A stretch of 64,000 nucleotides of DNA. Origin: Myxococcales bacterium (GTDB taxonomy: Bacteria > Myxococcota_A > Polyangia > Nannocystales > Nannocystaceae). Positions 53,133 to 62,231 of this stretch are shown here, one piece after another. The position numbers and the translations under genes were made by a program. Each line of letters opens with the position of its first letter. Positions within the stretch are counted from its first letter, which is position 1. The notes below the pieces were generated by a model. That model had not been told where the DNA came from and searched no databases. It saw nothing but the letters and a program-made list of their open reading frames with translations. The stretch is taken from contig JACKDW010000001.1 in the NCBI GenBank assembly GCA_020633295.1, forward strand, positions 1-64,000. The letters run 5' to 3'.

Positions 53133-53765
53133 TCAGCCCTGACGAACTCGCGCGGCGAGGAGGTTCTCGAGCTTGACCGCGTAGAGGTCAACCTCGTCCG
53201 AGATCTTCTTGGCCAGGTTGGCGATGAAGATCTGCGCGGCGAGCAGCGGGATGGCGGTCATGAGACCGAAGCCCGTGGTGTTCATCGCGATCGCGATGCC
53301 CTTCGCAAGCGCCTGCGAGCGCTGATCCGCGGCGACCGTGGCGACCGCCTGGAACGCGTCGATCATGCCGAAGATGGTGCCGAGCAGACCGAGCAGCGTG
53401 GCGACGTTGGCGATGGCGCCAATCATCGGAACGCGCTTGGAGATCGCCGGACCAACCTCGAGCATCGCCTCCTCGATCGCGGCCGCGATGTCGGCCTCGC
53501 TCTTGTTGGCGCGGGTGAGACCCGCCTTGACGACGCGCGCGAGCGCGGCCTTGTCAGCGGCGTTGCAGAGCTTGATGGCGCGGTCGATGTTGTTCGCCAT
53601 CACCAGCTTCTGGATCTGGTTGAAGAACTGACCGCCGTTGATGTTGAAACGGAAGAACAAGAAGATGAAGCGTTCAACCATCACGCCCGCGCCGAGAACG
53701 GCACACAGCGCGATGGCGTGCATGAAGCTACCGCCTTCTTGGTAAAATGCTGCGAAATCCTCCAT
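53133..53765 (-). CDS. MotA/TolQ/ExbB-family proton-channel protein, AglR type
   Basis: 210 residues with three membrane helices: ~14-37 (FMHAIALCAVLGAGVMVERFIF), ~113-137 (VPMIGAIANVATLLGLLGTIFGMIDAF, in parts) and ~160-185 (GIAIAMNTTGFGLMTAIPLL). A cytoplasmic helical domain lies between the first two. The Thr/Ser and small residues lining the TolQ channel are kept (LLGLLGTIFG, NTTGFGLMTAIP). With the two ExbD-like proteins it should form a proton-driven motor. In Myxococcus the AglR-AglQ-AglS motor of this type drives gliding and, with other partners, spore-coat assembly. Confidence 0.95.
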   Translation of the reverse strand: MEDFAAFYQEGGSFMHAIALCAVLGAGVMVERFIFLFFRFNINGGQFFNQIQKLVMANNIDRAIKLCNAADKAALARVVKAGLTRANKSEADIAAAIEEAMLEVGPAISKRVPMIGAIANVATLLGLLGTIFGMIDAFQAVATVAADQRSQALAKGIAIAMNTTGFGLMTAIPLLAAQIFIANLAKKISDEVDLYAVKLENLLAARVRQG

Positions 53766-53939
53766 GGCCGTTGATCCTCCTCAGAAGCGGGCGACCCCCG
53801 CTAAACGTTCCGGGCCGCGTGGGCCCTGAAGGTGTGTGTTGTTGGTTCCTGTCGTGGTTGCGTTGGTGATGAGCGTCGTCGCGCGCGAACAGCGCCCATC
53901 TTCTCTCGACCGAATCAGCCGAAAAACACGTGAAGCAGA

Positions 53940-54353
53940 TTAAAACAATGGATCTTGGACGGATTCAAGCACCAGCGGAGTGAACTTGGCGTCGATCCGA
54001 CTCCAGTCGTGATCTGTAGAAGATCGCTGCAGAACATAGAACGCGCTCGGCTTCTCGAGCTTGCCGAAGACCTCGAACTCGTCCTCTTCGAGCTCGATGA
54101 CCTTCTTTCCAGCCGAGCGGCCGGGTGAACCTCGTCGCGAACGCGCGCTGCTCTTCGACTCCTTGGTCGACTTCGCCCCGGACGTCTTCTCCGACATCTT
54201 CTCGGACGTCTTGGACGTGCTGGTCGTCTTCCCGGACTTCTTCGTGGCGTCCTTGCTCGCGGTGACCGCATCCTGAGGGGACTCGACGGCCCACGCCAGC
54301 TGTGGCGCGGCCATCAGCATCGTAGCCAAAACCAATTGCGGCGCCAAGACCAC
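53940..54353 (-). CDS. small secreted Ser/Lys-rich protein in the Glt-like locus
   Basis: About 137 residues. A hydrophobic N-terminal segment (VLAPQLVLATMLMAAPQLAWA) looks like a signal peptide. It is followed by a low-complexity Lys/Ser/Thr/Glu part (SKTSEKMSEKTSGAKSTKES), then a short domain (~85-137: GKKVIELEEDEFEVFGKLEK, PSAFYVLQRSS, RIDAKFTPLVLESVQDPLF). The end resembles nothing I can name. The start is uncertain: GTG 54353 is the best I see, but the n-region would lack a positive charge. It lies between the TPR lipoprotein gene and the motor genes, all on one strand. Confidence 0.6.
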   Translation of the reverse strand: MVLAPQLVLATMLMAAPQLAWAVESPQDAVTASKDATKKSGKTTSTSKTSEKMSEKTSGAKSTKESKSSARSRRGSPGRSAGKKVIELEEDEFEVFGKLEKPSAFYVLQRSSTDHDWSRIDAKFTPLVLESVQDPLF

Positions 54354-54678
54354 AGGCCATGCGCGGTGGAGGCCCCAACGAACATCTCGTACGTGGCGAT
54401 CGACGTTCGACGTGATCGCGTGCGGGTGTTGCCGAGCTCCGTCGCGCACTGCAACCGACTTATACAGCGAATCGAGCACGGAGCTCCATGGAGAAGCGCG
54501 CGGCGTCGCGGGTTCCTCGCTCCGTGCGACTTCGCCCCCGATCAGCACACACGCACCCATCCGCACCTGCGGGCTGTATGGCGCGTGCCGCGACGCCCCC
54601 GATCTACCCGTAGAACCGGGTTTCGGGCGCGTGAGGGGGGAAACCATCTCCATGCGATCGATGACACGCAGCCCTGTG
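54354..54678 (-). other. 325-base gap between TPR lipoprotein and small secreted protein genes
   Basis: No gene is supported here. An ATGACAC...GTGTCAT inverted repeat (54661-54682) overlaps the stop codon of the TPR lipoprotein and could act as a weak 3'-end hairpin. A separate promoter for the small secreted protein and motor genes may lie here, but no clear boxes were found. Confidence 0.35.
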
Positions 54679-56313
54679 TCATTGGTTCCCGGCGGGTCCG
54701 GGTTTCTGCGCCGGCTTCTTCGCCGGCGTCTTCGCCGTGGGCGTTTGCGGCTTCTTCGGCGCCGGTTGCTTCGGCGCCGGTTGCTTTGGCGCCGGTTGCT
54801 TTGGCGCCGGTTGCTTCGGCGCCGGCTGCTTCGGCGCCGGCTGCTTCGGCGCCGGCTGCTTCGGCGTCGGCTGCTTGTTCTCGGGTTGCTTCGCCTCCGG
54901 CTGCTTCGCCTCCGGCTGCTTCGCCTCCGGCTGCTTCGCCTCCGGCTGCTTCGCCTCCGGCTGTTTGTTCTCGGGCTGCTTCGCCTCCGGCTGCTTCGCC
55001 TCCGGCTGCTTCGCCTCCGGCTGCTTCGCCTCCGGCTGCTTCGCCTCCGGCTGCTTCGCGGGCTTTGTCGACGCCGGCTGCTCTCCAGCTGGCTGGTTCG
55101 GGGACTTCGCGGACGACAACGACGCGTCCGCGTCGTCCTCGAGCTCATCGTCTCCGCCCCCGGTGTCCGCGGCCGGTTTACTGTTCCGCTTTTGCTCGCG
55201 TTCGGCCCGCTTCCGCTCGCGCTCAAGCCCCTTCTGCGCGATCTCGATGTAGAGATCTGCCTGGTTGGAGCTGAACCGCTCTTTCCCCGGCTCAACGACG
55301 CGGTAGTCGATCATCGGCCCGGCGCTGGCGAGCGCGCCCTGGGAGCCGCCCTTCTTCGCGACGCGCGCGATGTCGTCGCCCGGCTCCGCGTCGGCCGTCG
55401 CCGCGCCGCCCCCCGAAGACGCGAGCTGCTGGAACTTATTGAAGAACGCGATCGCCTTCTTCAACCGCGTGACGGTGTCGACGCCGGGGTACGGGTCCGC
55501 GTCGAGATACAGCAAGCCGAGGTTGAAGAACGCCTCGGGGTAGCTCGGCTGCAGCCGCGTCGCCTCGTTGTAGGCCTTCTCGGCGCGCGCCCAGTCGCGG
55601 TTGGCCCGGTGCGCGCTGCCGAGGTTGAGGTAGGCCTTGGCGAAGCGCGCGTCGAGCCGCGTCGCGTAGGCGAAGCAGTCGATCGCGGACTTGATGTTGC
55701 CTGTGCGCAGGTACTGGGCGCCGAGGTTGTTCCACGCGGTCGCGTTCTTGGCGTCGGTCTCGGCGGCCTCGCGAAACGACCGGGTCGCGAGCGTCGGCTT
55801 GTTCATGCGCAGGTAGGCGAAGCCCTTGAGGTTGTGGGCCATGGACGTGTCCTTGGCCGTGCGCACGCGCTCGTCGATCTGCAGGACCGACGAGGTGACC
55901 GAGAGCGCGAGCTCGTACTTGCTCTGGCTGTAGAAGACCTCGGCGAGCACGAGCATGGCCTCGGCGTTCTGCTCGTGGATCCGCAGGGCCTCGCGCGCCA
56001 GCGTGGTCGCGCGCACGCTGTTGCCGACCTTCTGCGCCTGCCTGGCGTTCGCGCTGATCTTCCGCGACTCGGCCATCTTGCGCCGCTCCTCCTCGGGATC
56101 GCGGTCACGCGAGACGACCTTCGGCTTCTTCTTCGCGTCGGGCTCGGGCTGCGCGCGCTCGTCGGGCGGCTGCTCCTCGGGCGTCAACGCGAGGTTCGGA
56201 TCTTGATCGAGCGCGGCGCCGGCCTCCTCGGCCTCGCCGGCCGCGGGCTTGTTCGCGCAGCCTGTCCCCAGGAGCAGAAAGCTCGCCGCCGCGAGCGCGC
56301 GCGCGCGCCTCAT
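54679..56313 (-). CDS. TPR lipoprotein with QPEAK/QPAPK repeat tail, GltE/AglT-like
   Basis: 544 residues. Lipobox LLLGTGC near residue 19, an acidic/charged spacer, then five to seven TPR units (~85-290: QKVGNSVRATTLAREALRIH, YELALSVTSSVLQIDERVRT, ATAWNNLGAQYLRTGNIKSA, AYLNLGSAHRANRDWARAEK, PEAFFNLGLLYLDADPYPGV). The last ~150 residues are repeats, QPEAK first, then QPAPK, ending PAKKPAQKPGPAGNQ, likely an extended rod that can cross the periplasm or peptidoglycan. In Myxococcus a TPR lipoprotein (GltE/AglT) follows the big TPR protein GltD; this is the same order. The ATG overlaps the upstream stop (ATGA at 56310-56313). Confidence 0.88.
   Translation of the reverse strand: MRRARALAAASFLLLGTGCANKPAAGEAEEAGAALDQDPNLALTPEEQPPDERAQPEPDAKKKPKVVSRDRDPEEERRKMAESRKISANARQAQKVGNSVRATTLAREALRIHEQNAEAMLVLAEVFYSQSKYELALSVTSSVLQIDERVRTAKDTSMAHNLKGFAYLRMNKPTLATRSFREAAETDAKNATAWNNLGAQYLRTGNIKSAIDCFAYATRLDARFAKAYLNLGSAHRANRDWARAEKAYNEATRLQPSYPEAFFNLGLLYLDADPYPGVDTVTRLKKAIAFFNKFQQLASSGGGAATADAEPGDDIARVAKKGGSQGALASAGPMIDYRVVEPGKERFSSNQADLYIEIAQKGLERERKRAEREQKRNSKPAADTGGGDDELEDDADASLSSAKSPNQPAGEQPASTKPAKQPEAKQPEAKQPEAKQPEAKQPEAKQPENKQPEAKQPEAKQPEAKQPEAKQPEAKQPENKQPTPKQPAPKQPAPKQPAPKQPAPKQPAPKQPAPKQPAPKKPQTPTAKTPAKKPAQKPGPAGNQ
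54752..55068. repeat. 15-base coding repeats (QPAPK and QPEAK units)
   Basis: About 20 units of 15 bases in two families: one with GGCGCCGG (Gln-Pro-Ala-Pro-Lys) at 54752-54885, and one with GCCTCCGG (Gln-Pro-Glu-Ala-Lys) at 54886-55068, with two QPENK variants among them. Near-identity between units suggests recent slippage or unequal exchange. Confidence 0.92.
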
Positions 56314-59300
56314 CGCCGATCCTCCAGCTGCAGATCGACCGCCGGGTCGTGGAGCAGCGGGTACTCCTCGGGCTTGTAGATGTTGAGCCGCTCGCGCGCT
56401 CGCCGGGTCCACTCGTTCGCCACGCCGTACTCCTTGCCGCGCTTGACCGTCTCCTCGTAGAGCGGCAGGGCCATCTCCTCGAACTTCTGCGCGCCCTTCT
56501 CGACCTCCTCCTTGTACGCGAACCACACCTCCGTGTACGGGCGGAACTGCTTGGGCACCGGCGCCTTGCGCATCTTCACGGCGGTGATCTCGAAGGCGTA
56601 GGCCTTGCGGTACATGGACGCGAGCACCCACTCGAGGCGACGGTAGGGGATGACCTTGTCGTAGGACTTCGAGGCCTCGACGACGCGGTCGAACAGCTCG
56701 AACGCGCTCTTGGCCAGCGCCTTGCCCTTCCCCTTGAGCTTGAACTCGAGCAGGCTCGCCAGCGCGTACTCGGAGAGCAGGAACTGCGCCTCGGAGGGGA
56801 AGTCCGCCGCGGCCACGCCCATCTTGAGCCCGCGCGACGCGAAGCTGTTGATGCACTCGTTGTAGGCCCGCTCGGCGCCCTTCTGGTCGCCGCGCGCCGC
56901 CCGGGCCTGGCCGATGCGCAGCTGCGCCTCGACGAGCTTGTCGGACTGGCTGTCCGCAGCGCCATATTTATCGACGAAGCGCTGGAACGCGCCCTCGGTG
57001 CTCTTGGCGTCGCCGGTCTTGCGGATCACCTGGGCCGCGCGGAAGGTCGCGTCGGCGGCCTCGGCGGGGTCGGAGACCTTGGCGGCGTAGGCGTTGTAGA
57101 GGTCGGCGGACTTCTTGTACTGCTGCACGCTGTCGAGCAGCTCGGCCGCGTTCTTGAGCGCGATGTCGCGGTGCTCGCTCTCCTTGTAGCGCTGGTCCTC
57201 GGCGAGCGTGAGGTAGGCGGCGACCGCCTCGTCGAACTCGAAGAAGCGCACGTGGTTGAGGCCGGTGCGCAGCAGCGCGTCGTCGGCGAACTCGCTGTCG
57301 GGGTACTCCGTGTAGATCCGCTGGTAGGTCTTGCTCGCGCTGCCGAAGCGCCCGATCTTCTCGTAGGCGACCGCCGCGTTGTTGAGCGCGCGGTCGGCGT
57401 TGTCGTCCTTCGGGTCCTCGGCCACGAGCGCGACGTAGCGATCGGCGGCGGCCTCGTACTCGCCGGCCTCGAGCAGCTCGTTGGCCTCGGCGAAGCGCGC
57501 CGCGAGCCCGAGCGTCTTGAGCGAGCCGGCGAACTTCTCTTTCTCCTCGCCCTCGCCGCAGCCGAGCCCGGCGATCTTCGCGGTCCACTCCTGCGTGCCC
57601 TTGTAGTCGTCACGGACGACGTAGCTGTCGATGATCGCGAAGCCGGCGTTGATCGCGACGTTGCTCGCGCAGTGGTCCGCGAGGATCTGCTCGAAGCGCG
57701 CCTGGGAGTCGCCGAAGTGGAAGTAGCGGTGGCTGATCGTCGCGGCGTTGAAGCGCAGCGTCGGCAGGTCCTCGGAGCTCGGATCGACGAGCGCGACGCG
57801 GTCGTAGGCCTCCTGCAGCCGCGCCATCAGCTCGGGGATCTCCTTGGCGTCGAACGGCCCGTCGACCTCGCCCTTCTTCGGCATCGGCGGCAGCTCGAGG
57901 CGCCCGTTGTCCTTCTCGGACTCGATGTAGGCCTCGAGCGCGAACACGAGCCCCTTGGCGGCCTCGCCCTGGTACTTGCCGCGCGTGCTGTCGTCGCGCA
58001 CGAGCGTGTACTGGTCGGCGGCCGCGAGGTACTGCTCGCTGTAGAACAGGCTCTCGGCGAGGTCGAAGCGGTAGCGGTAGGAGTTGGGCGAGTCGGGGTA
58101 GCGCCCGAGGTAGGCCTCGTACGCGCGCGCGGCCGTGCGGTACATCTCGGCCGCCTTCGGGTCGCCCTGCTCGCGCAGCTTCTGGGCGAGCGCGTGGTGC
58201 TCGACCGCGGTCGCCACGAGCGCCTCCTCGACCAGCTTCATCGCCTCGTCGATCGCGTCCGGATCAGACTCGTTGGCGTAGAACCACTTGGTGCCGCGCA
58301 GGTAGTTGGTCGCGAGCGCCTCGCGAGACTTGCGCGCCCCGACGTCGTCGTTGAGCTCCTCCTGCGCCTCCATGATCTTCTTCTGCAGCAGCGGCGCGGC
58401 GGCGGCCAGCGGCCAGCGCTGCAGCGCCGTGTCCCAGATGTTGATGGCGCGCTTGAAGTCGGTGTTGTCGGAGAACAGCTCGCCGAGCTTCGCGTAGATC
58501 TCGGGGACGTGCCGCTCGCCGCGGCGGTCCTTGTAATCGCGCTCGAGCCGCGCGAAGCCCCACGGGCTGTCCTGGTTGCCGTCGAGGTCCCAGTCCTCCT
58601 CGACGTAGCACTTGGCGATGTACCGGATCGCCTCGTCGCGCAGCTCGGCCGCGCCGCCGGCGTCGCGGCGCGACTTCTTGCGACGCGCTCGATCGACCAG
58701 CTTGACGAAGTCGTCGAGCTTGGCCGCCGCGGTCGGGAAGTCGCGCAGCAGGTAGTGCGTCCAGGCCACGCGCACGAGCGCCTCGTCGTAGAGCGCGCCG
58801 CTCTCGTCGCGCGCCGCCTCGATGTAGGCCGCGAGCGCCGGCTCGAATTCGTCGACGTCGTAGTGGGCCTCGCCGATCCGCAGCCACGACTCGGAGAGGT
58901 ACTTCGACCGCGCGCGCAGCGGCGCGCAGCCGGCGTAGTCGCCCTCGGTGAAGTTCTCGACGGGGATGATGTTGCTGTTATCCGCGAGCGGCACCGGGTA
59001 GCGATCGGCGCAGGTCAACGCGAGCAGCGACTGCCGGCTGCCCTCGAAGTCCTCGGCCTCAAACAGCAGGATGCCCATCATGTACAGCGCGGCGTCGGCG
59101 TGGGCGTACTTGGGGAACTCGAGCGCGACGCGGCGGTACAGCGCGACGGCGCGATCAAAGTTCGCGCGCGGCGGCGTCGGCGGCTGCGCGTCCTCGGGCT
59201 TGTCCTTCTTGGCCGTGAACTGCTCGAGCGCCTCCTCGTACTCCTTCTCGAGCTCGGCGTAGCGCTCGCTCTCCTCTTCGAAGTGCAGCTCGGCGAGGCG

Positions 59301-59771
59301 GATCATCACCTCCGGCGTCCACGTCGGGCTGTTCGGGCGCTGCTCGACGAACGCCTCGTAGCGCGCGATCGCGTCGGCCCGCAGCTTCCGCGCCTTGAGC
59401 TTGTGCTCCTTGATCTCGCGCCCGTATCGCTCCTCGAGCCGCTGACGGCCCGCGGCCGCCTCGACGAGCATGATCTGCGTGATCGAGTCCGCCGCCGCCT
59501 GGTCGGCCTCACGGTAGCGCGCGAAGATCCGCTCGAACTCGGCGACCGCCTCGGCGTCCTCGGGGGTCTTGGGCTTGAGCCGCGGCGGCTCCGACAGCCT
59601 GTCCTTGTTGCCGCGCCCCGGATCTCGCCCGAGGCCAGAGCCGGGCTCGCCCGGGCGCTCGCGCAGCGCCCCGTCGCGCGGCAGCGCGTCGACCTCCGCC
59701 GGCGCGCCGAGCCACGTCGACGCGAGGAGCACCAGCGCCGCGGACCAGCGCCATCGTCGAGCGGGGCTCAT
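56310..59771 (-). CDS. large periplasmic TPR solenoid protein, GltD/AgmU-like
   Basis: 1153 residues. Signal peptide (MSPARRWRWSAALVLLASTW, cut near EVDA), then a long helical solenoid of TPR-like pairs along the whole chain. Clear units include DRAVALYRRVALEFPKYAHA, AARAYEAYLGRYPDSPNSYR, ADRYVALVAEDPKDDNADRA, SASKTYQRIYTEYPDSEFAD and YNECINSFASRGLKMG. Size, signal peptide and place just before a TPR lipoprotein match GltD (AgmU), the large periplasmic TPR protein of Myxococcus gliding. This is inference from layout; many large TPR proteins exist. Both ends overlap their neighbours by four bases (ATGA), so the three TPR proteins are translated in a chain. Confidence 0.88.
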   Translation of the reverse strand: MSPARRWRWSAALVLLASTWLGAPAEVDALPRDGALRERPGEPGSGLGRDPGRGNKDRLSEPPRLKPKTPEDAEAVAEFERIFARYREADQAAADSITQIMLVEAAAGRQRLEERYGREIKEHKLKARKLRADAIARYEAFVEQRPNSPTWTPEVMIRLAELHFEEESERYAELEKEYEEALEQFTAKKDKPEDAQPPTPPRANFDRAVALYRRVALEFPKYAHADAALYMMGILLFEAEDFEGSRQSLLALTCADRYPVPLADNSNIIPVENFTEGDYAGCAPLRARSKYLSESWLRIGEAHYDVDEFEPALAAYIEAARDESGALYDEALVRVAWTHYLLRDFPTAAAKLDDFVKLVDRARRKKSRRDAGGAAELRDEAIRYIAKCYVEEDWDLDGNQDSPWGFARLERDYKDRRGERHVPEIYAKLGELFSDNTDFKRAINIWDTALQRWPLAAAAPLLQKKIMEAQEELNDDVGARKSREALATNYLRGTKWFYANESDPDAIDEAMKLVEEALVATAVEHHALAQKLREQGDPKAAEMYRTAARAYEAYLGRYPDSPNSYRYRFDLAESLFYSEQYLAAADQYTLVRDDSTRGKYQGEAAKGLVFALEAYIESEKDNGRLELPPMPKKGEVDGPFDAKEIPELMARLQEAYDRVALVDPSSEDLPTLRFNAATISHRYFHFGDSQARFEQILADHCASNVAINAGFAIIDSYVVRDDYKGTQEWTAKIAGLGCGEGEEKEKFAGSLKTLGLAARFAEANELLEAGEYEAAADRYVALVAEDPKDDNADRALNNAAVAYEKIGRFGSASKTYQRIYTEYPDSEFADDALLRTGLNHVRFFEFDEAVAAYLTLAEDQRYKESEHRDIALKNAAELLDSVQQYKKSADLYNAYAAKVSDPAEAADATFRAAQVIRKTGDAKSTEGAFQRFVDKYGAADSQSDKLVEAQLRIGQARAARGDQKGAERAYNECINSFASRGLKMGVAAADFPSEAQFLLSEYALASLLEFKLKGKGKALAKSAFELFDRVVEASKSYDKVIPYRRLEWVLASMYRKAYAFEITAVKMRKAPVPKQFRPYTEVWFAYKEEVEKGAQKFEEMALPLYEETVKRGKEYGVANEWTRRARERLNIYKPEEYPLLHDPAVDLQLEDRR

Positions 59772-62194
59772 CGCATCTCCTCCAGCGCGTGCTTGACGAC
59801 CTCATCGAGCAGGCGCAGGTCGCGATCGCGCTGCTTCTCGATCTGCTGCGCCGCGTCGGTCTCGACCTGCTTGATCGCCCAGACGATATCGAGGAGCCCG
59901 ACCTCGCTGCGAACCTGCCAGTGGGCCAGCTCGGACGCGACGTCGCGGAAGGTCGCCTCCATGACCTCGCCGAGCGTCTCGCGGGCGCGCCCGCCGAGCT
60001 CGTCGAGCTGCCGCTGGTAGAGGTCGAGGTTGACGCGCTCCTCTCGCAGCACGCTCGTCGCCGCCGCGAGGCGCTTGCCCGCGACGCGCTCGAGCTGCCC
60101 GGCCGCGAGCTCGACCTGCTGCTCGAGCTTCCGCATCCGCGCCCAGCGACCGGTCGCGTCCGCGCTCTTCGACTTCGACGCCGCGAACACTTTCTCGAGG
60201 TACTCGCGGTAGCGCAGCTCGAGCTGCCGCTGACGCGCGCGCCCTGGATCCGCGAAGCGCTGCCGGACGCGCGCCTCCTCGAGCTTCGCGCGCAGCGTCG
60301 CCGCGTCGCGCTCGTGCGCGCCGATCGTCGCGCGCAGCTCGGTCGCCTGGGCCAGGAAATTCGCCTGGGACGCGTCGACCTGCTTGTCGACGCGGCTCGC
60401 CATGTAGAAGCGCTCGGCCGCGACGAGCGCGGCGCGCAGCTCCATGATCGCGCCCTCGATCGCGATCAGCTCGGTCATCATGCGCTTGATCGCCGCCTGC
60501 GACTCGCCGCCGCGCGACGCCTCCGCGATCGCGCCGCGCAGCTCCTTGCGCTTGCTCTTGAGGTCCGTGCGCAGGTTCGAATCGGTGATCGAGACGCGCT
60601 CCGCGAGCGTCTCGGCCACGTCGAGCAGCTCGGCGCGCGCGCGCTCGAGCGAGGACTTGTGCGCGCCGAGGTCGGTGAACAGCCGCGAGCGCTCACGCGC
60701 CTCCGTCGCCAGCTCCATGCGCTTCAACATCGCGCGGGTCTCCTGGAGCTCGCGCGCGAGGACCCCGAACTCGCGCGCGACCGACTCAGCCTGCACCGCG
60801 CGATCGAGCCGCCTCACGATCGGCCCGGCGGCGACGGGCACCACCGCGTCGAGGCTGAAGTGCTCCATGTCGGCGCCGCCGATCACCGCCTTGAAGTACT
60901 CGGCGGCGTCGGCCCCGAGCGCGAGCGCGTGCCGCAGTCCCCTCGCGGCGCCGGCGAACTCGCGCTGCAGCAGCACGAACTCCTCCTCCGCAGCCTGCCA
61001 GTCGCGCTGGCGGATCCTGATCTTCCCGCGCAGCTGCTTCAGCTCCGGCGCCGCCGGGTTCTGCGGATCGAAGCTCAGGAGCAGCGCGATCGCGTTGTCG
61101 GCCTGCTCGAAGTGGCCTTCGCGCATGAGCGTCCAGACCGTCTCGTACACGGCCTCGGGGAACAGCGGCGAGCTGCGCGGGATGGCGCGGTAGGAGGCGA
61201 GCGCCAGGTCGTAGTCGCCCAGATCGAAGTGCACGCGCGCGCGCCCGAGCCAGGCGAGCTCGACGATCTCGCGATCGCGCGGCGACGACGGCTGCGCCTT
61301 GGTGATGCTCTTGAAGCGCTCGATCGCCTCGTCGTACAGCCCGAGCGCGACCGACGACGCGGCGGCGATGTACGCGGCGCGCACCCGCCACTTGGCCCCG
61401 GGGCCACCTCTGGAGAGCGGCACGCTGATCGGGCTCAGCGCGTCGAGCTCCTCGATCGCCTCCTGATACGCGCCGGTCAGGAACAGGTAGCGGCCGTAGG
61501 CGTAGCGGAGCTCGGGCGTCCGCGCGTCGCCGGGGTACAGCTTGACCCAGCCGACGAGCCGCGTGGCGCTGTCCTGCGAGAGCGCGCCGGGCAACGGCGC
61601 CTGCGTGGTCGGGAGCCCGAGCGACCGCAGCCTCCCGCGCGTCTCGGGCATCGCGCTGAGCCCGGGGCGCTCGGCGAAGCCGAGCTCGCGGCGCGGCGCG
61701 CTGAGGTCGAGCAGCCGCGCGATGCTCTGCTGGTTGAAGCGCTTGGCGGCCGGTCGCTTATCGACGAGGTTGGCAACGAAGCACTCCACGGCCCACCGCC
61801 GCATCCCGAGCTGCGCGAGCGCCTCACCCAGGGACACGAGCGCCTCGGGGCCCGCGGCGGAGCTCGCGAAGTTACTCGAGAGATCAAAGAACACGATCGC
61901 GGCGCGCTCGGCCTCGCCCTCCTCGAGCAGGAGCTGGGCGTCCACGAGGCGCTTGGCGAGCAGCGCCTCCGACTGGGCCTCGACCTCAGCCCCGGCCTTG
62001 GCCGCCTCGCGGATCACGAGCGCCACCCCGTCGAGCACGCGATCGACGGTCTGCATCTTCGGATCGGCGCTCTCGCGCGCTGACGGAGCCGCGAGCACGC
62101 GGCCCGGCGACGCGAGCGCGGTCGCCACGAGCACGAGCAGCGCGGCCGGCAGGCGCCACGAAACTCGGCGTCGAGAGGTCCAGTGCAGCGCCAT
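59768..62194 (-). CDS. periplasmic TPR and coiled-coil protein in the Glt-like locus
   Basis: 808 residues. Signal peptide (WRLPAALLVLVATALASPGR, cut near LAAPS). The first ~430 residues carry TPR-like helix pairs (LEEGEAERAAIVFFDLSSNF, YAYGRYLFLTGAYQEAIEEL, DLALASYRAIPRSSPLFPEA). From ~445 to ~790 comes a Glu/Arg/Ala-rich helical coiled-coil region (ETRAMLKRMELATEARERSR, REERVNLDLYQRQLDELGGR). It lies between the small periplasmic protein and the GltD-like gene, overlapping the latter by ATGA. I do not know a direct Myxococcus counterpart; the coiled coil could span the periplasm. It should act in the same machine. Confidence 0.85.
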   Translation of the reverse strand: MALHWTSRRRVSWRLPAALLVLVATALASPGRVLAAPSARESADPKMQTVDRVLDGVALVIREAAKAGAEVEAQSEALLAKRLVDAQLLLEEGEAERAAIVFFDLSSNFASSAAGPEALVSLGEALAQLGMRRWAVECFVANLVDKRPAAKRFNQQSIARLLDLSAPRRELGFAERPGLSAMPETRGRLRSLGLPTTQAPLPGALSQDSATRLVGWVKLYPGDARTPELRYAYGRYLFLTGAYQEAIEELDALSPISVPLSRGGPGAKWRVRAAYIAAASSVALGLYDEAIERFKSITKAQPSSPRDREIVELAWLGRARVHFDLGDYDLALASYRAIPRSSPLFPEAVYETVWTLMREGHFEQADNAIALLLSFDPQNPAAPELKQLRGKIRIRQRDWQAAEEEFVLLQREFAGAARGLRHALALGADAAEYFKAVIGGADMEHFSLDAVVPVAAGPIVRRLDRAVQAESVAREFGVLARELQETRAMLKRMELATEARERSRLFTDLGAHKSSLERARAELLDVAETLAERVSITDSNLRTDLKSKRKELRGAIAEASRGGESQAAIKRMMTELIAIEGAIMELRAALVAAERFYMASRVDKQVDASQANFLAQATELRATIGAHERDAATLRAKLEEARVRQRFADPGRARQRQLELRYREYLEKVFAASKSKSADATGRWARMRKLEQQVELAAGQLERVAGKRLAAATSVLREERVNLDLYQRQLDELGGRARETLGEVMEATFRDVASELAHWQVRSEVGLLDIVWAIKQVETDAAQQIEKQRDRDLRLLDEVVKHALEEMR

Positions 62195-62231
62195 GGGTCG
62201 GTCGGCTACTTTCGGGTACGGCTCCGCGCGG

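Noticed and set aside
54737..55252. Plus-strand Cys/Phe/Gly repeat protein (GAGCFG, ASGCF units)
   Set aside because: It is the reverse reading of the QPAPK/QPEAK coding repeats of the TPR lipoprotein, not an independent structural protein.
56349..60020. Plus-strand open frame of over 1200 codons opposite the GltD-like gene
   Set aside because: Same antisense artefact (Leu/Val/Arg/Glu-rich, no domain); the minus strand has a signal peptide and TPR units.
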